Origin: SABI01 sp963677695
GTDB taxonomy: Bacteria; Spirochaetota; Spirochaetia; Sphaerochaetales; Sphaerochaetaceae
Direction of reading: 5' to 3'
Length of the DNA stretch: 64,000 nucleotides
NCBI GenBank assembly: GCA_963677695.2
Contig: CAXXUJ010000001.1
Location: 992,001-1,056,000, forward strand
Positions 8,900 to 17,292 of this stretch are shown here, piece after piece (the stretch's first letter is position 1; every line of letters starts with the position of its first letter). Position numbers and translations under genes: made by a program. The notes under the pieces were generated by a model. It made no database searches. It had not been told where the DNA came from and saw only the letters and a program-made list of their open reading frames with translations.

Positions 8900-9180
8900 G
8901 GTTCATCCACGACTCTCTTCTCATAATTATTACCAATTATTAGTAATTTTTTAACACTCATTTCCTTGTGAAAGCTCAGATAATCAATTCATTCTCTTTG
9001 GTTTCTGTCTTATGAATAGAGTACAACTTTGAATCATCAGCAAAAAGGAAAATGGGGAAAAGTAAGATCTTCTCCACACTCTGGAGGAGAGAAGGAGGAG
9101 GTTCATAGGAAGAAGGAAGCACCCTCTTCCCTTCCGTGATATCAGGAGTGGATGAAAGGAAGGAAAGGGGTGCAGGAAGA

Positions 9181-10446
9181 TTAAAAATAATAGTTCAGAG
9201 CAAGCGACAGGAGAGAGGAATCGTTGTACGTTCCGTACATACCGCTTTCATCCCCTACGAATATCAGGGCCTCACCGGTTACCTCGACTGCATCTTCGAT
9301 AGCATAGGTAAGTGACGGTCTGATCAGTGCATTGAACGTGTTCAGTTCCATCGCGGTGAACAGGTCTGCCGTGAGGGTGTCATCAAGGAAATTCTTCTGG
9401 GCATGGAAGGTCACCATGTGTGCCGCTTCCTCGGTAGCTTTTCCGTTCACGATGAGTGAATCATTGAAGTCGGTGATATAGGTGAGTCTGTACTGAGCTG
9501 AAAGCATCATATCGGCTGCATTGAGATCAACTCCGATCAGAGCATCCACAACGGTATGTTCTTCCACACTGACCGATGGTGCTGGTGCTGTCTGAACGGA
9601 TGACATCGGCTTATTGAATGAGACAAGGGTTTCTCCTCTTACAACTGCTGATGAAACCGGCAGGGAGAGAGAGCCTCCTGCTACGGCGTACCTTCCGTAC
9701 TCTGTGTCCACATCGGCCGCTAGGGCAGGGAGCGGGCTTGTGATGGTGATTCCTGAGCTGTAAGGTTCATCTGTCCAGGTATACCCTCCCATGATCTCGC
9801 CATTGATCGTTGATCCGAAATAGCTAACCTTACCGAAGATCTCACTATTTTCGAGAGAGGTTTCGGGCAGCTCAGGATCAAGAACGGTTACAGTTCCCTG
9901 TGAGAACAGTTCAGGCGTTCGGTACCAGAGGCTGTCGCTGCTGAAGGTCTCGGTGGGGACGTGGGAAGCGATCCATATGCCCGAGAGGGTGAACGCATCC
10001 AGGTAGTAATCTGCTTTGACAGCCGGGACTCCCGTCTGAAGTTCGTGCGTTTCACTGAGAAGGAAATCACTCATGTTTTTCGGGGATATCATATTGGTGA
10101 GGTAGAGTCCGTCAGCCTGTCCCGTCGCGACTATCTGCTTTCCGATCCTGATATCCATCGCATCGAAATAGAGTTCTCCATAGAGTTCTCTCATATTGAA
10201 TTCGATTGCTTCATCAGCTCCCACCGAAAGATAGGGTTGAATGAAGAGGTGGGACATATTTCCCCACACATCGAGGTTCAGGTCAACTTTCTGCTCCCAG
10301 TAGGGGATGGAGGCATCTTCGAAGGTGACAGCTGCTTTTGTCTGTGACAGCCCTGTCATCGACAGGTCTCCTGCACCGAGGTGCAGGACAGGAATGATAA
10401 GCAGGCTTAAAAGTAACAGAAGTATTGTCCGTTTCTTGATTCTCAT
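9181..10446 (-). CDS. Predicted outer-membrane beta-barrel protein
   Basis: A 421-residue exported protein with a clear signal peptide (RIKKRTILLLLLSLLIIPVLHL, cleavage probably after LGAG). The rest has alternating hydrophobic residues, aromatic girdle positions and the C-terminal end LALNYYF. A terminal Phe is typical of barrels assembled by BamA. I do not recognise a named family with certainty. It is the last gene of the TetR/RND/LolA-like operon, 9 bases after its neighbour, with AGGAGG before the ATG. This suggests it is the outer-membrane partner of that export system (inference). IS insertion upstream may reduce its expression. Confidence 0.65.
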   Translation of the reverse strand: MRIKKRTILLLLLSLLIIPVLHLGAGDLSMTGLSQTKAAVTFEDASIPYWEQKVDLNLDVWGNMSHLFIQPYLSVGADEAIEFNMRELYGELYFDAMDIRIGKQIVATGQADGLYLTNMISPKNMSDFLLSETHELQTGVPAVKADYYLDAFTLSGIWIASHVPTETFSSDSLWYRTPELFSQGTVTVLDPELPETSLENSEIFGKVSYFGSTINGEIMGGYTWTDEPYSSGITITSPLPALAADVDTEYGRYAVAGGSLSLPVSSAVVRGETLVSFNKPMSSVQTAPAPSVSVEEHTVVDALIGVDLNAADMMLSAQYRLTYITDFNDSLIVNGKATEEAAHMVTFHAQKNFLDDTLTADLFTAMELNTFNALIRPSLTYAIEDAVEVTGEALIFVGDESGMYGTYNDSSLLSLALNYYF

Positions 10447-10455
10447 AGGTTCCTC

Positions 10456-11229
10456 CTAGAAGCGTGGTCCGATCTTCAGCTGCCGTTCACTGAAGAGGTC
10501 AGGGTCGAAATCATTGTTGAAGGTCACATTGTCCATAAGGATCCGCGTCTGTGTCCCTTTATCGAGGTTCTTCATCACCATATCGGTGATGACGTAAATC
10601 CCGTCGATCTTTTCAAATTCATTGATCGTCAGTTCTCTCACTTTTTCACCCTCGTTGTAGTACTCCTTCTTCATTCCGAACCATTCATCCTTGACAACGT
10701 AACTGACTGTCCTGTCAAATTCCTTGTTCGAGGTCTTGGGAATGCTCTCAACGACGTAGCACTCGAATCCTCCGACATTCTCTGTGCCGAGCATGGTATG
10801 GGTATCCTTGTCAGGACTGCGGGTGCCCATATCGTCGTAGGTGAAATCGGATCCCATGAAGGAGTCATTTTTATTTGAAGAGGCGATTCTCTTCACCCGT
10901 TTGAGTGCAGGAAGGTAGATCCACTGATCATCATCTCTCTCTCCATCATAGCTGATGCTGAGAAAGCCGGTATCCTTCACATCTGAGGGAGCAGTGAAGA
11001 ACATCAGTTTCTTCTCCATATCTCCATCATCCTGGCGGATCTGGACGATTTCCCGTTCACGGACCTTCCCTTTGGAGTTCATGATCTCCATACTGAGATC
11101 TGCTTTCATATCTTCGCCGGTAGGGCGATCCGCCACGTTCTTCATCACTTCATATGCTGTAGGTACCGCTGCCGATAAGGCTGTAGTGAGAAGAAGGGTC
11201 ATTCCTAATAGAATTGTTTTTTTATTCAT
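10456..11229 (-). CDS. LolA-like outer membrane lipoprotein-sorting protein
   Basis: A 257-residue exported protein starting MNKKTILLGMTLLLTTALSAA (signal peptide). The mature part reads like the LolA-like family often encoded beside RND exporters in spirochaetes: DGERDDDQWIYLPALKRVKRIASS, then SFMGSDFTYDDMGTRSP. These proteins have a half-barrel fold that carries lipid or lipoprotein; the cargo here is unknown. I choose the ATG at 11229, preceded by AAGGAG, although the frame is open further upstream. The start overlaps the end of the RND gene by 8 bases, showing tight coupling in the operon. Confidence 0.8.
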   Translation of the reverse strand: MNKKTILLGMTLLLTTALSAAVPTAYEVMKNVADRPTGEDMKADLSMEIMNSKGKVREREIVQIRQDDGDMEKKLMFFTAPSDVKDTGFLSISYDGERDDDQWIYLPALKRVKRIASSNKNDSFMGSDFTYDDMGTRSPDKDTHTMLGTENVGGFECYVVESIPKTSNKEFDRTVSYVVKDEWFGMKKEYYNEGEKVRELTINEFEKIDGIYVITDMVMKNLDKGTQTRILMDNVTFNNDFDPDLFSERQLKIGPRF

Positions 11230-12682
11230 CTGATGTCTCCTTGTTGAGTTGTAATGTGTTGTGTGGAAGTTTGTTCTTCTTGTCGAGAAATACGAGGGTG
11301 ACAAGAAGGATTGAGAGGGTTCCCAATGCACTGAGCACCATGTTCAATGCTATGAGAGAACCAACCTGACGGTTCGGGGGGAAGACGCTGAACACAAGAA
11401 CGATGAATCCTCCCATGACGGCGACGGCATTGAAGACGATGGCCTTTCCTGTGTGAGTGATTGTCTCATTCACGGTCTGTTCGATACTGTATCCTTCCTT
11501 TCTTCTCATCAGATAGTGCTCAATGAGATGGATGGCATAGTCGACTCCGATACCGATTGCGATTGAGCTGATCAGTGCTGTCGAAGAGCTGAGAGGTATT
11601 CCCAGAAGTCCCATGACACCGAAGTTGACGGTGGCTGTGATTGCAATAGGAATAGTGCCTGCGATACCGACAAAGATGCTTCTGAACACGAAGGTAAGAA
11701 GAAGTGCGACGATCAGGAAGGAAATACCGAGAGAGACCACCTGACCTTCCATGAGCAGGTCACTGAAGATATAGGCGGTGTAGCCGCTTCCTGCGTAACT
11801 GACAGTTATTCCCATCGAAGCGAATTCAGCTTCATACTCTGAAACCGTCGATATCAGTTCCTCGATAAGCATGGAGGAATCGCTCTTCATCTGAAGGGTG
11901 ATGTTGGCCATGCTGTATTCATAGTCGACGATCTTTTCAAGTGTCTCGGCATCTCCGCTCATATCGTAGAGAAGAAGGTACTGGGCGATGAGATCCCGGT
12001 CTTCCGGAATGGCGAAGTATTCTTCTTTTTCTTCATGTAACACCAGATTCATCCGTTTGATAAAATCGGTGATTGAAAGAGCCGCTCCCACCTGAGGATT
12101 GTCGGTGAGGGAACTCTGCATCTGATCGGTCAGAGCGAGAACCTCCGGCTGCTTGAATGAATCGGGTTCATCAGAGGTCAGGATGATATTCAGGGAACTC
12201 GTTCCGCTGAAGGTCTCGTTCACGAAGGAGTCGGTGACACTGATCGGGTGATCCTTCTCGAAATTGGCAAGAAAGCTCGTGTCTATCCAGATATTCGTTG
12301 CTCCGTAGATACCGATCAGGGCGATGAGGATGGATGCCATCGTGATTCGTTTTCCCTTGGAGAGGACGAACCGGGTCCATCTGTGACCTTTGATGTTTCC
12401 CGTAACGGGAACCTCTATATCTTCATCTTCCCGTTTCTTTCCTCTTCTCGGTACACCGAGCAGACGGATCGAGAGTGGGAACAACACGAGTGCGAATAGC
12501 ATTTCACTCAGAACGCCGAGGGCGGAGAAGAGGCCGAAATAACGGACAGGGAGAACCTGGGAACTCATCAGGGCCGCAAAGCCGATGGCGGTTGTCAGTG
12601 CTGCCATGACAACAGGACGGGTCATTCTCTGCAGGGTCTTTTCAATGAGCTGATCCTTTGTTATGAGGGGTTCTGATTCTAT
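11222..12682 (-). pseudogene. RND/MMPL exporter, C-terminal fragment (interrupted by IS)
   Basis: The downstream fragment of an RND-superfamily exporter split by the IS element at 12683-14465. It holds the end of the first transmembrane bundle (AALTTAIGFAALMSSQVLPV), the second periplasmic domain and the second six-helix bundle. The motif IAIGIGVDYAIHLIEHYLMR is typical of MMPL proteins. Joining this to the upstream fragment after removing the IS and one 7-bp duplication gives one open frame of 779 codons including the stop, so the break is recent. An internal ATG at 12625 could start a 467-residue piece, but half a transporter is unlikely to work. Confidence 0.85.
12676..12682. repeat. Target-site duplication, left copy (ATTCTAT)
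   Basis: The heptamer ATTCTAT directly borders the left IS end and is repeated exactly at 14466-14472 beyond the right end. It marks the insertion point in the RND gene. Confidence 0.85.
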
Positions 12683-12711
12683 CCCAAATTCCCGATAAGT
12701 TGTAGCTAGGA
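12683..12711. repeat. IS left inverted repeat
   Basis: Begins CCCAAATTCCCGATAAG and pairs with the right end of the element with four mismatches over 29 bp. Confidence 0.88.
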
Positions 12712-12792
12712 ATATTCAAATCCATAAAATATATATACTTGACAGCACTTTAGGGCTTGATTATTCCCTTAAACATAGTTATAATTGTGGCT

Positions 12793-14442
12793 ATGAAGAA
12801 TGCAGGGAATACCGTAAAAATAATTAAGGTTCACAACAAGAAAGCTGATGTCACGTATGTCTATGAAGACACCCCTTATTGGGATAGTGAGAAAAAGCAG
12901 GGTCGTCATAACCGTAAGTGTATCGGGAAGCTCGATTCTCATGGACAGATCATCTATAACTCATTCTACCTTCCACGGCAGCAAGGTGATCAGGTCAAAG
13001 ACCTTCCTGCACCTGTTGTATCAAAGACAACCCTTCTCGGTCAGAATCTCCTTCTTGATCCTATCATCAAACGCATCGGACTAAAGCGTATTCTTTCAAA
13101 GACATTAGGTTCTCAGGATGCGATCTCTGTTCTAGAACTTGCGAAATACTCAATCTGTACCGGCAGACCGCTCAGTTATGCTGAGACCTGGCTCGATGAG
13201 AGAGGGTTCGATGGCTCAAAACTCTCTTCTCAGAGAATTACTGAACTTATGAAAAGACTCGATAGAGACTCTCAGAATACGTTCTTCTCTTCCTGGATAG
13301 AGAAGAACATGAAAAAGAAGAATCTACTGTTTGACATCAGCAGTATCTCCAGCTATGCAAAGAATAATCCATATGTAGAGCGAGGTTATAACCGAGACAA
13401 GGAAAAGATCCCTCAGATCAATATCGGTCTTCTCAGTTCGTATGAAACTCATCTTCCTCTCTGGTTCTCAGAGATGCCGGGAAGTATGAACGATTCTATA
13501 GTTCTCCAATATGTACTCGAACAGTTGAAAAAACTTAAGGTTCCTTCCTCCGTAATCATAGGAGATAGGGCATTCTGTTCTGTCGATAACATCGCCCATC
13601 TGAGCGATCATGGTCACAAATTCCTCATACCCGTTCCTTCGAACGTTACATGGGCAAGAGAGCTTATAGAGAAGCATCGCCATACCATTCAGCGTCCAGG
13701 CACGCTTATTCCTGCCGATGATACCGATGCCATTATCTATGGTCTGAAGACCATCAGGAAGACTGAACACGGAAGGATGTGGGCTCATGTGTATTACGAT
13801 GCTGCGAGAAAGGAGCGGGATGTTGCCCGTTTGATGGAGCGACTGCAGAGGTGCAAAGTCGAGCTTGATGCAGATGAGCCGATCAAGAATAACCAGTCAT
13901 ATTATGATCGATACTTTGAAATAAAAGATACGCCGAAAAGAGGGAGAAAGGTTTTCCTTAAGGATAAGGAAGTTCAGGCTTACATCAATGGTCAGAGTGG
14001 ATTCTGGGTTCTCTATACCAATGCTGAAAAGGATCCAGTTAAAGCTTTGAATGCCTACAGACAAAGAAATGACATCGAACTGCTCTTTGATGATATGAAG
14101 AACCTTATTGATTGTAATCGCTTGAGAGTTCACACAGACAAGGTAATGCAGGGACGGCTCTTCGTTAATTTCATAACCCTGATTATTCTCACAGCTCTGA
14201 AGGAACGCATCAAGCTCATTCCTGCGAAACAACGCAAGCACTGGAATTACAAGGAAATTCTGGACAAAGTGAATACGTACTCGAAAGTTCATTACCGAGG
14301 CACGTATCGTGATGTCTATACAGTCCCGACCAAGGCTCAACGACTTATCTTTGACCTTTTCGGTGTTGAGTATTCCTGGAAGGGGAAGCTGGTTAATGAG
14401 GGTGATCAGGATCCCTTCGAGACCATCACGCCTCTATCCTAG
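12793..14442 (+). CDS. IS1634-family DDE transposase
   Basis: A 549-residue transposase. Acidic residues expected for the DDE triad appear in LLFDISSISSYAKN, in SVIIGDRAFCSVDNI and in YRQRNDIELLFDDMK. The last exactly fits the IS4-superfamily signature Y-(2)-R-(3)-E-(6)-K. The long insertion between second Asp and Glu, the N-terminal part with KVHNKKADVTYVYEDTPYWD, and the size fit the IS1634 family. I start at the ATG at 12793; the frame is open upstream from a TTG at 12757. A TTGACA at 12739-12744 may belong to its promoter. The stop lies in the right terminal repeat. Confidence 0.92.
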   Translation: MKNAGNTVKIIKVHNKKADVTYVYEDTPYWDSEKKQGRHNRKCIGKLDSHGQIIYNSFYLPRQQGDQVKDLPAPVVSKTTLLGQNLLLDPIIKRIGLKRILSKTLGSQDAISVLELAKYSICTGRPLSYAETWLDERGFDGSKLSSQRITELMKRLDRDSQNTFFSSWIEKNMKKKNLLFDISSISSYAKNNPYVERGYNRDKEKIPQINIGLLSSYETHLPLWFSEMPGSMNDSIVLQYVLEQLKKLKVPSSVIIGDRAFCSVDNIAHLSDHGHKFLIPVPSNVTWARELIEKHRHTIQRPGTLIPADDTDAIIYGLKTIRKTEHGRMWAHVYYDAARKERDVARLMERLQRCKVELDADEPIKNNQSYYDRYFEIKDTPKRGRKVFLKDKEVQAYINGQSGFWVLYTNAEKDPVKALNAYRQRNDIELLFDDMKNLIDCNRLRVHTDKVMQGRLFVNFITLIILTALKERIKLIPAKQRKHWNYKEILDKVNTYSKVHYRGTYRDVYTVPTKAQRLIFDLFGVEYSWKGKLVNEGDQDPFETITPLS

Positions 14443-14465
14443 TTACAAAATGTCGGGAATTTGGG
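14437..14465. repeat. IS right inverted repeat
   Basis: Reverse complement of the left end over 29 bp with four mismatches. It contains the transposase stop codon (14440-14442). Confidence 0.88.
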
Positions 14466-14472
14466 ATTCTAT
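14466..14472. repeat. Target-site duplication, right copy (ATTCTAT)
   Basis: Exact repeat of 12676-12682, bordering the right IS end. Confidence 0.85.
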
Positions 14473-15348
14473 CAGATGCATGATGGTGTTGTGCATATGT
14501 ATGCCGTAGGCAACGCCGATCGCAATGAGCATGACAGGTATCATAGTGTCTACCGCGTAGACAGGAATCCCCAGTACAGCCATGAAACCGAAAGAGGCGA
14601 TGGTTCCGAGCAGTACAATCACCATATTGATAATCGTGTGACGGACACTCCTGAGAAGAATGTACAGGAGAGTGATCATGGTTATCATGACGATCGGGAA
14701 CATTCGTGCCATGTCAGCCGGACCGAGGGAGGCAAGTGCGCCTTCGACAATGGGACGGCCTGCCACATAGATCCTTTCAGGACCTTCATAGGCTGACATA
14801 TAGTCACTGAGTTCCACCTGAAGTGTTTTGGTATCGACATCGTCCTTGAGGGGGAAGATGATCATAGTACTTGTCTCATCTTCACTCACCACCCGTTTGT
14901 AGACCATGTCATTCGAGGCGACCTGCTCTCTGAGAGTGTCCAGCTCCTCCTGGGTTTCGGGAATGTCTTCATAGAATGGAGAGACTTCAAGACCCCAGTC
15001 GCTGCCGCTGATATTGTCTGCATGGTAGAGTGATGTGATACCTTCTTCCTCCAGCTCATCAAACACCTCGGGAAGTTCTGTGGAGATGTCTCTGACCTTC
15101 TCTAATGTCTGAGGGTTGTAGATGCTCTCAGGGTGCTCGAGCACGATGAGAATAGCATCGGTGATACCGAATTGTTCACTTGCCTCATTGCTTGCGACAA
15201 AGGCGGGGTGCTGTGAAGGCATGTACTCATCAAGATCGGTTTCCAGTGATGCGGTACGTGCGATCTGCACAACGAACAGAGCGCTTAGCAGCACAATGAG
15301 CAGAAGAACAATCACAGGGTGTTTTGTTATCTTTTTCAGTATGTTCAT
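14466..15348 (-). pseudogene. RND/MMPL exporter, N-terminal fragment (interrupted by IS)
   Basis: The first 294 codons of the exporter. The product starts MNILKKITKHPVIVLLLIVLL (first membrane helix), followed by a periplasmic domain with YMPSQHPAFVASNEASEQFG, then helices around FPIVMITMITLLYILLRSV and IPVMLIAIGVAYGIHMHN. The last motif is the GxxxDY-like helix 4 of RND proteins, here with Ala-Tyr instead of Asp-Tyr. In its present state translation runs six codons past this point into the IS right end (QIPDIL, stop). Restoring the pre-insertion sequence joins it in frame to 11222-12682. GGAGG precedes the ATG. Confidence 0.87.
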
Positions 15349-15357
15349 ATTCCTCCA

Positions 15358-15377
15358 ATTAGTTATCGATAACTAAC
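15358..15377. promoter_or_regulatory. Palindromic operator before the RND gene
   Basis: A perfect 18-bp palindrome TTAGTTATCGATAACTAA (15359-15376), directly upstream of the RND ribosome binding site in the 49-bp tetR-RND gap. It resembles the site overlapping the tetR promoter (shared pattern GTTAGTnAnCGnTAAC), so both are probably bound by the TetR protein encoded here. Confidence 0.7.
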
Positions 15378-15397
15378 TTATATGGTAAAAAAATATA

Positions 15398-15985
15398 CTA
15401 CTGTGTACACAGCAGGGTTTTCAGAAGTCCGTTGAGGTGTTCAACTTCGGTTGAAAGGGGGGTGCTTGAGGAACCGACGTGCCATCTGGTCACAGTGATT
15501 CTGATGGTTGCGATGATGAGTAGTGCCATATCCTCTGCCGCAAGGGATGTCCCGCACACTCCCTTCTCCTTCAGTGATATGCATGTTGTCTTGAGGTTTT
15601 CCAGCATCCTTTCAAGCAGGGTATGAAGAAGCGGGCGAAGCGCCTCATCTGAATGAAACACTTCTTCACTGAAAATAAAGAGAGCGTAGGAAGGGTTTTT
15701 CTCTATCGTGGAGAACAGGGCCTTCAGGAAGGGGGTGAACATCTGATCAGATGTTCCATCAATCTTGGTCAGGAGGGCGAAGTGGGGTGCGATATTACTC
15801 TGAAGCACATCGAGCATTGAGACAAGAATTTCATGTTTGGATGCAAAATGTCGGTATACTGCCGGTTCGGTCACATGAAGGGATTTTGCGATATTTCTGA
15901 TAGTCAGGTTATGCATTCCCTTCTCTGCTGCGATTGAGAGTGAGGTCTGTATGATCTGCTGCTGTCTATCTGTGTAGCTGTTCAT
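15398..15985 (-). CDS. TetR-family transcriptional regulator
   Basis: A 195-residue regulator. The N-terminal HTH is typical: RQQQIIQTSLSIAAEKG, then TIRNIAKSLHVTEPAVYRHFASKHEIL (about residues 27-54). The C-terminal two thirds form a variable helical ligand domain. It is the first gene of a minus-strand unit followed by the RND exporter, LolA-like protein and barrel, so it likely represses envelope export genes and itself. Two similar palindromic sites, one over its own -10 box and one just before the RND gene, support this. The ligand is unknown. GGGAG lies before the ATG. Confidence 0.9.
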   Translation of the reverse strand: MNSYTDRQQQIIQTSLSIAAEKGMHNLTIRNIAKSLHVTEPAVYRHFASKHEILVSMLDVLQSNIAPHFALLTKIDGTSDQMFTPFLKALFSTIEKNPSYALFIFSEEVFHSDEALRPLLHTLLERMLENLKTTCISLKEKGVCGTSLAAEDMALLIIATIRITVTRWHVGSSSTPLSTEVEHLNGLLKTLLCTQ

Positions 15986-15995
15986 GTTTTCTCCC

Positions 15996-16043
15996 TTATA
16001 CGTTAACGTTCACTAACATACATCCGAATCATCCTTACGTCAA
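15996..16043 (-). promoter_or_regulatory. tetR promoter with overlapping operator
   Basis: On the minus strand a -35 box TTGACG (16043-16038) and -10 box TATGTT (16020-16015) are 17 bp apart. The operator-like sequence at 16017-15996, containing the palindrome ACGTTAACGT, overlaps the -10 box and the expected transcription start. It shares the pattern GTTAGTnAnCGnTAAC with the site at 15358-15377, which suggests autorepression by TetR. Confidence 0.7.
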
Positions 16044-16062
16044 GAGACAATGAGAGTTTTTT

Positions 16063-17214
16063 TTAACAAAACCCGGAAGGGAGATATTGAACGGATAAAG
16101 GTTTTGAGGGGGGAGTGAATAACCGCAGCTGATCAAGAACATTGAACAGTTCCCTGATATTCCCCGGCCAACGGTAGGCTGAAAAACTCTTCAGCGATTC
16201 CTCTTCTATCGTTCTTTCTTCCCTCTCTGTGCTCAGGTAGTGTGAACACAGAAGAGGAATATCCTCCTTTCTTTCCCTGAGAGGGGGGATGTTGATCACG
16301 ATACCTGTGATCCTGTGATAGAGATCGGCACGGAAAAGTCTCTTTTCTGAAAGACCTGCTATATCGACATTGCTTGCAGTGATCAGCTGAAACCTGCTCA
16401 GATACGTTTTCTCCGATCCCACAGGAAGGTATTCTCCCGATTCGAGAACCCTGAGAAGTTTACCCTGAATATTGAGAGGAAAGTCTTCAATCTCATCGAG
16501 AAAGAGAATTCCGCGGTGAGCGCGCTCGATACATCCCTTTCTGTCTTCTTTTGAATCGGTGAAGGCTCCCTTTCGGGAGCCAAAGAGGAAGGAGTCGGCG
16601 AGGGTGGGGGGAATGGCCGAACAATTTACCTTTTCTACCGCCATCGGATCACAGCTGCCCGAAATGATAGAGTCTGCCACCACCTCTTTACCTGTCCCTG
16701 ACTCTCCTGTGATATGTATCGCCTTGAACTGTGCACCGATGGTACCGATCATCTTCCTGATTTTTCTTATCTGTGGTGATGCTCCAATCAGAGGTGATGT
16801 GTGATCACTGGTGTTCTGTTCTGTTTCTTCTATATATTCTTCCTTCAGATACCCTTTCAGACCAGTCAAAGATGAAACGGAGAGGAGGCAGCGGGTAAGC
16901 TGCACAGCAGTGAACGGGCGGTAGAGGACGGCGATCGATCCGTCGGATGCGAAACTGCTCTGGATTCCCTTTCTTGCGGGGATGAGTATCTTCGGTCCCG
17001 GAATACGGGTAGAGAGAATATATTCGAGCAGGGGGAAGATTCCCTGGGTATGGTAGGCTTCATCGATGATGAGAACGGGGTGAGGGTCTCTTACAATGTC
17101 GCTGCACAGTTTTTTCAGCCACCTATCCTGCGATACCCGTCTTACGGGAGATAGAAGGTGTGTCTGAATTTCCTGAAGCAGTGTGCGATCTTTGGTGAAC
17201 AGATAAACAGCCAT
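16063..17214 (-). CDS. Sigma-54-activator-like AAA+ protein lacking HTH, GAFTDS variant
   Basis: A 383-residue protein related to NtrC-type regulators. Residues 1-115 look like a worn receiver domain (VLIIDEAY near 50, YRPF in place of the conserved Lys-Pro near 98). The AAA+ domain (about 140-370) has Walker A GESGTGKE (170-177), Walker B ILFLDE (236-241), the arginine finger region FRADLYHR and NIPPLRERKEDIP. Two features are unusual. The sigma-54 contact loop reads GAFTDS (216-221) instead of GAFTGA, and the protein ends at GFC with no C-terminal Fis-type HTH. DNA binding and sigma-54 activation are therefore doubtful. Confidence 0.85.
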   Translation of the reverse strand: MAVYLFTKDRTLLQEIQTHLLSPVRRVSQDRWLKKLCSDIVRDPHPVLIIDEAYHTQGIFPLLEYILSTRIPGPKILIPARKGIQSSFASDGSIAVLYRPFTAVQLTRCLLSVSSLTGLKGYLKEEYIEETEQNTSDHTSPLIGASPQIRKIRKMIGTIGAQFKAIHITGESGTGKEVVADSIISGSCDPMAVEKVNCSAIPPTLADSFLFGSRKGAFTDSKEDRKGCIERAHRGILFLDEIEDFPLNIQGKLLRVLESGEYLPVGSEKTYLSRFQLITASNVDIAGLSEKRLFRADLYHRITGIVINIPPLRERKEDIPLLCSHYLSTEREERTIEEESLKSFSAYRWPGNIRELFNVLDQLRLFTPPSKPLSVQYLPSGFC

Positions 17215-17292
17215 GATGTACTCCTGACCAGAGGCACTTTGTCGTACGTCTGAGAGAATACTCTAGTATGGCTGCACGCTAAGGGCAATCTC

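Larger units (their letters stand above)
8604..9180. other. Gene-free AT-rich gap with DnaA boxes; candidate replication origin
   Basis: This 577-bp gap lies between the 3' ends of two convergent genes, so no gene promoter is needed here, and I see no convincing ORF. It contains two copies of the perfect DnaA box TTATCCACA, weaker relatives (around 8883, 8902-8910 and 8657-8663) and an extremely AT-rich core at about 8748-8850 suitable as an unwinding element. The stretch from 9050 to 9180 is purine-rich and unexplained. A chromosomal origin is the best reading given dnaN at the window start, but a secondary DnaA-binding locus would look the same. Confidence 0.5.
12683..14465 (+). mobile_element. 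Intact IS1634-type (IS4 superfamily) insertion sequence, 1783 bp
   Basis: A complete element with imperfect 29-bp terminal inverted repeats (12683-12711 and 14437-14465, 25 of 29 positions matching; outer 13 bases CCCAAATTCCCGA identical). It carries one transposase gene and is flanked by a perfect 7-bp target duplication. It sits inside the RND exporter gene in opposite orientation. The transposase stop codon lies within the right repeat. Intact ends, intact ORF and identical flanks point to a recent and possibly still mobile insertion. Confidence 0.92.

Noticed and set aside
9121..9180. Terminator hairpin for the barrel gene built from the purine/pyrimidine-rich repeats
   Set aside because: The arms pair poorly and no T-run follows on the minus strand.
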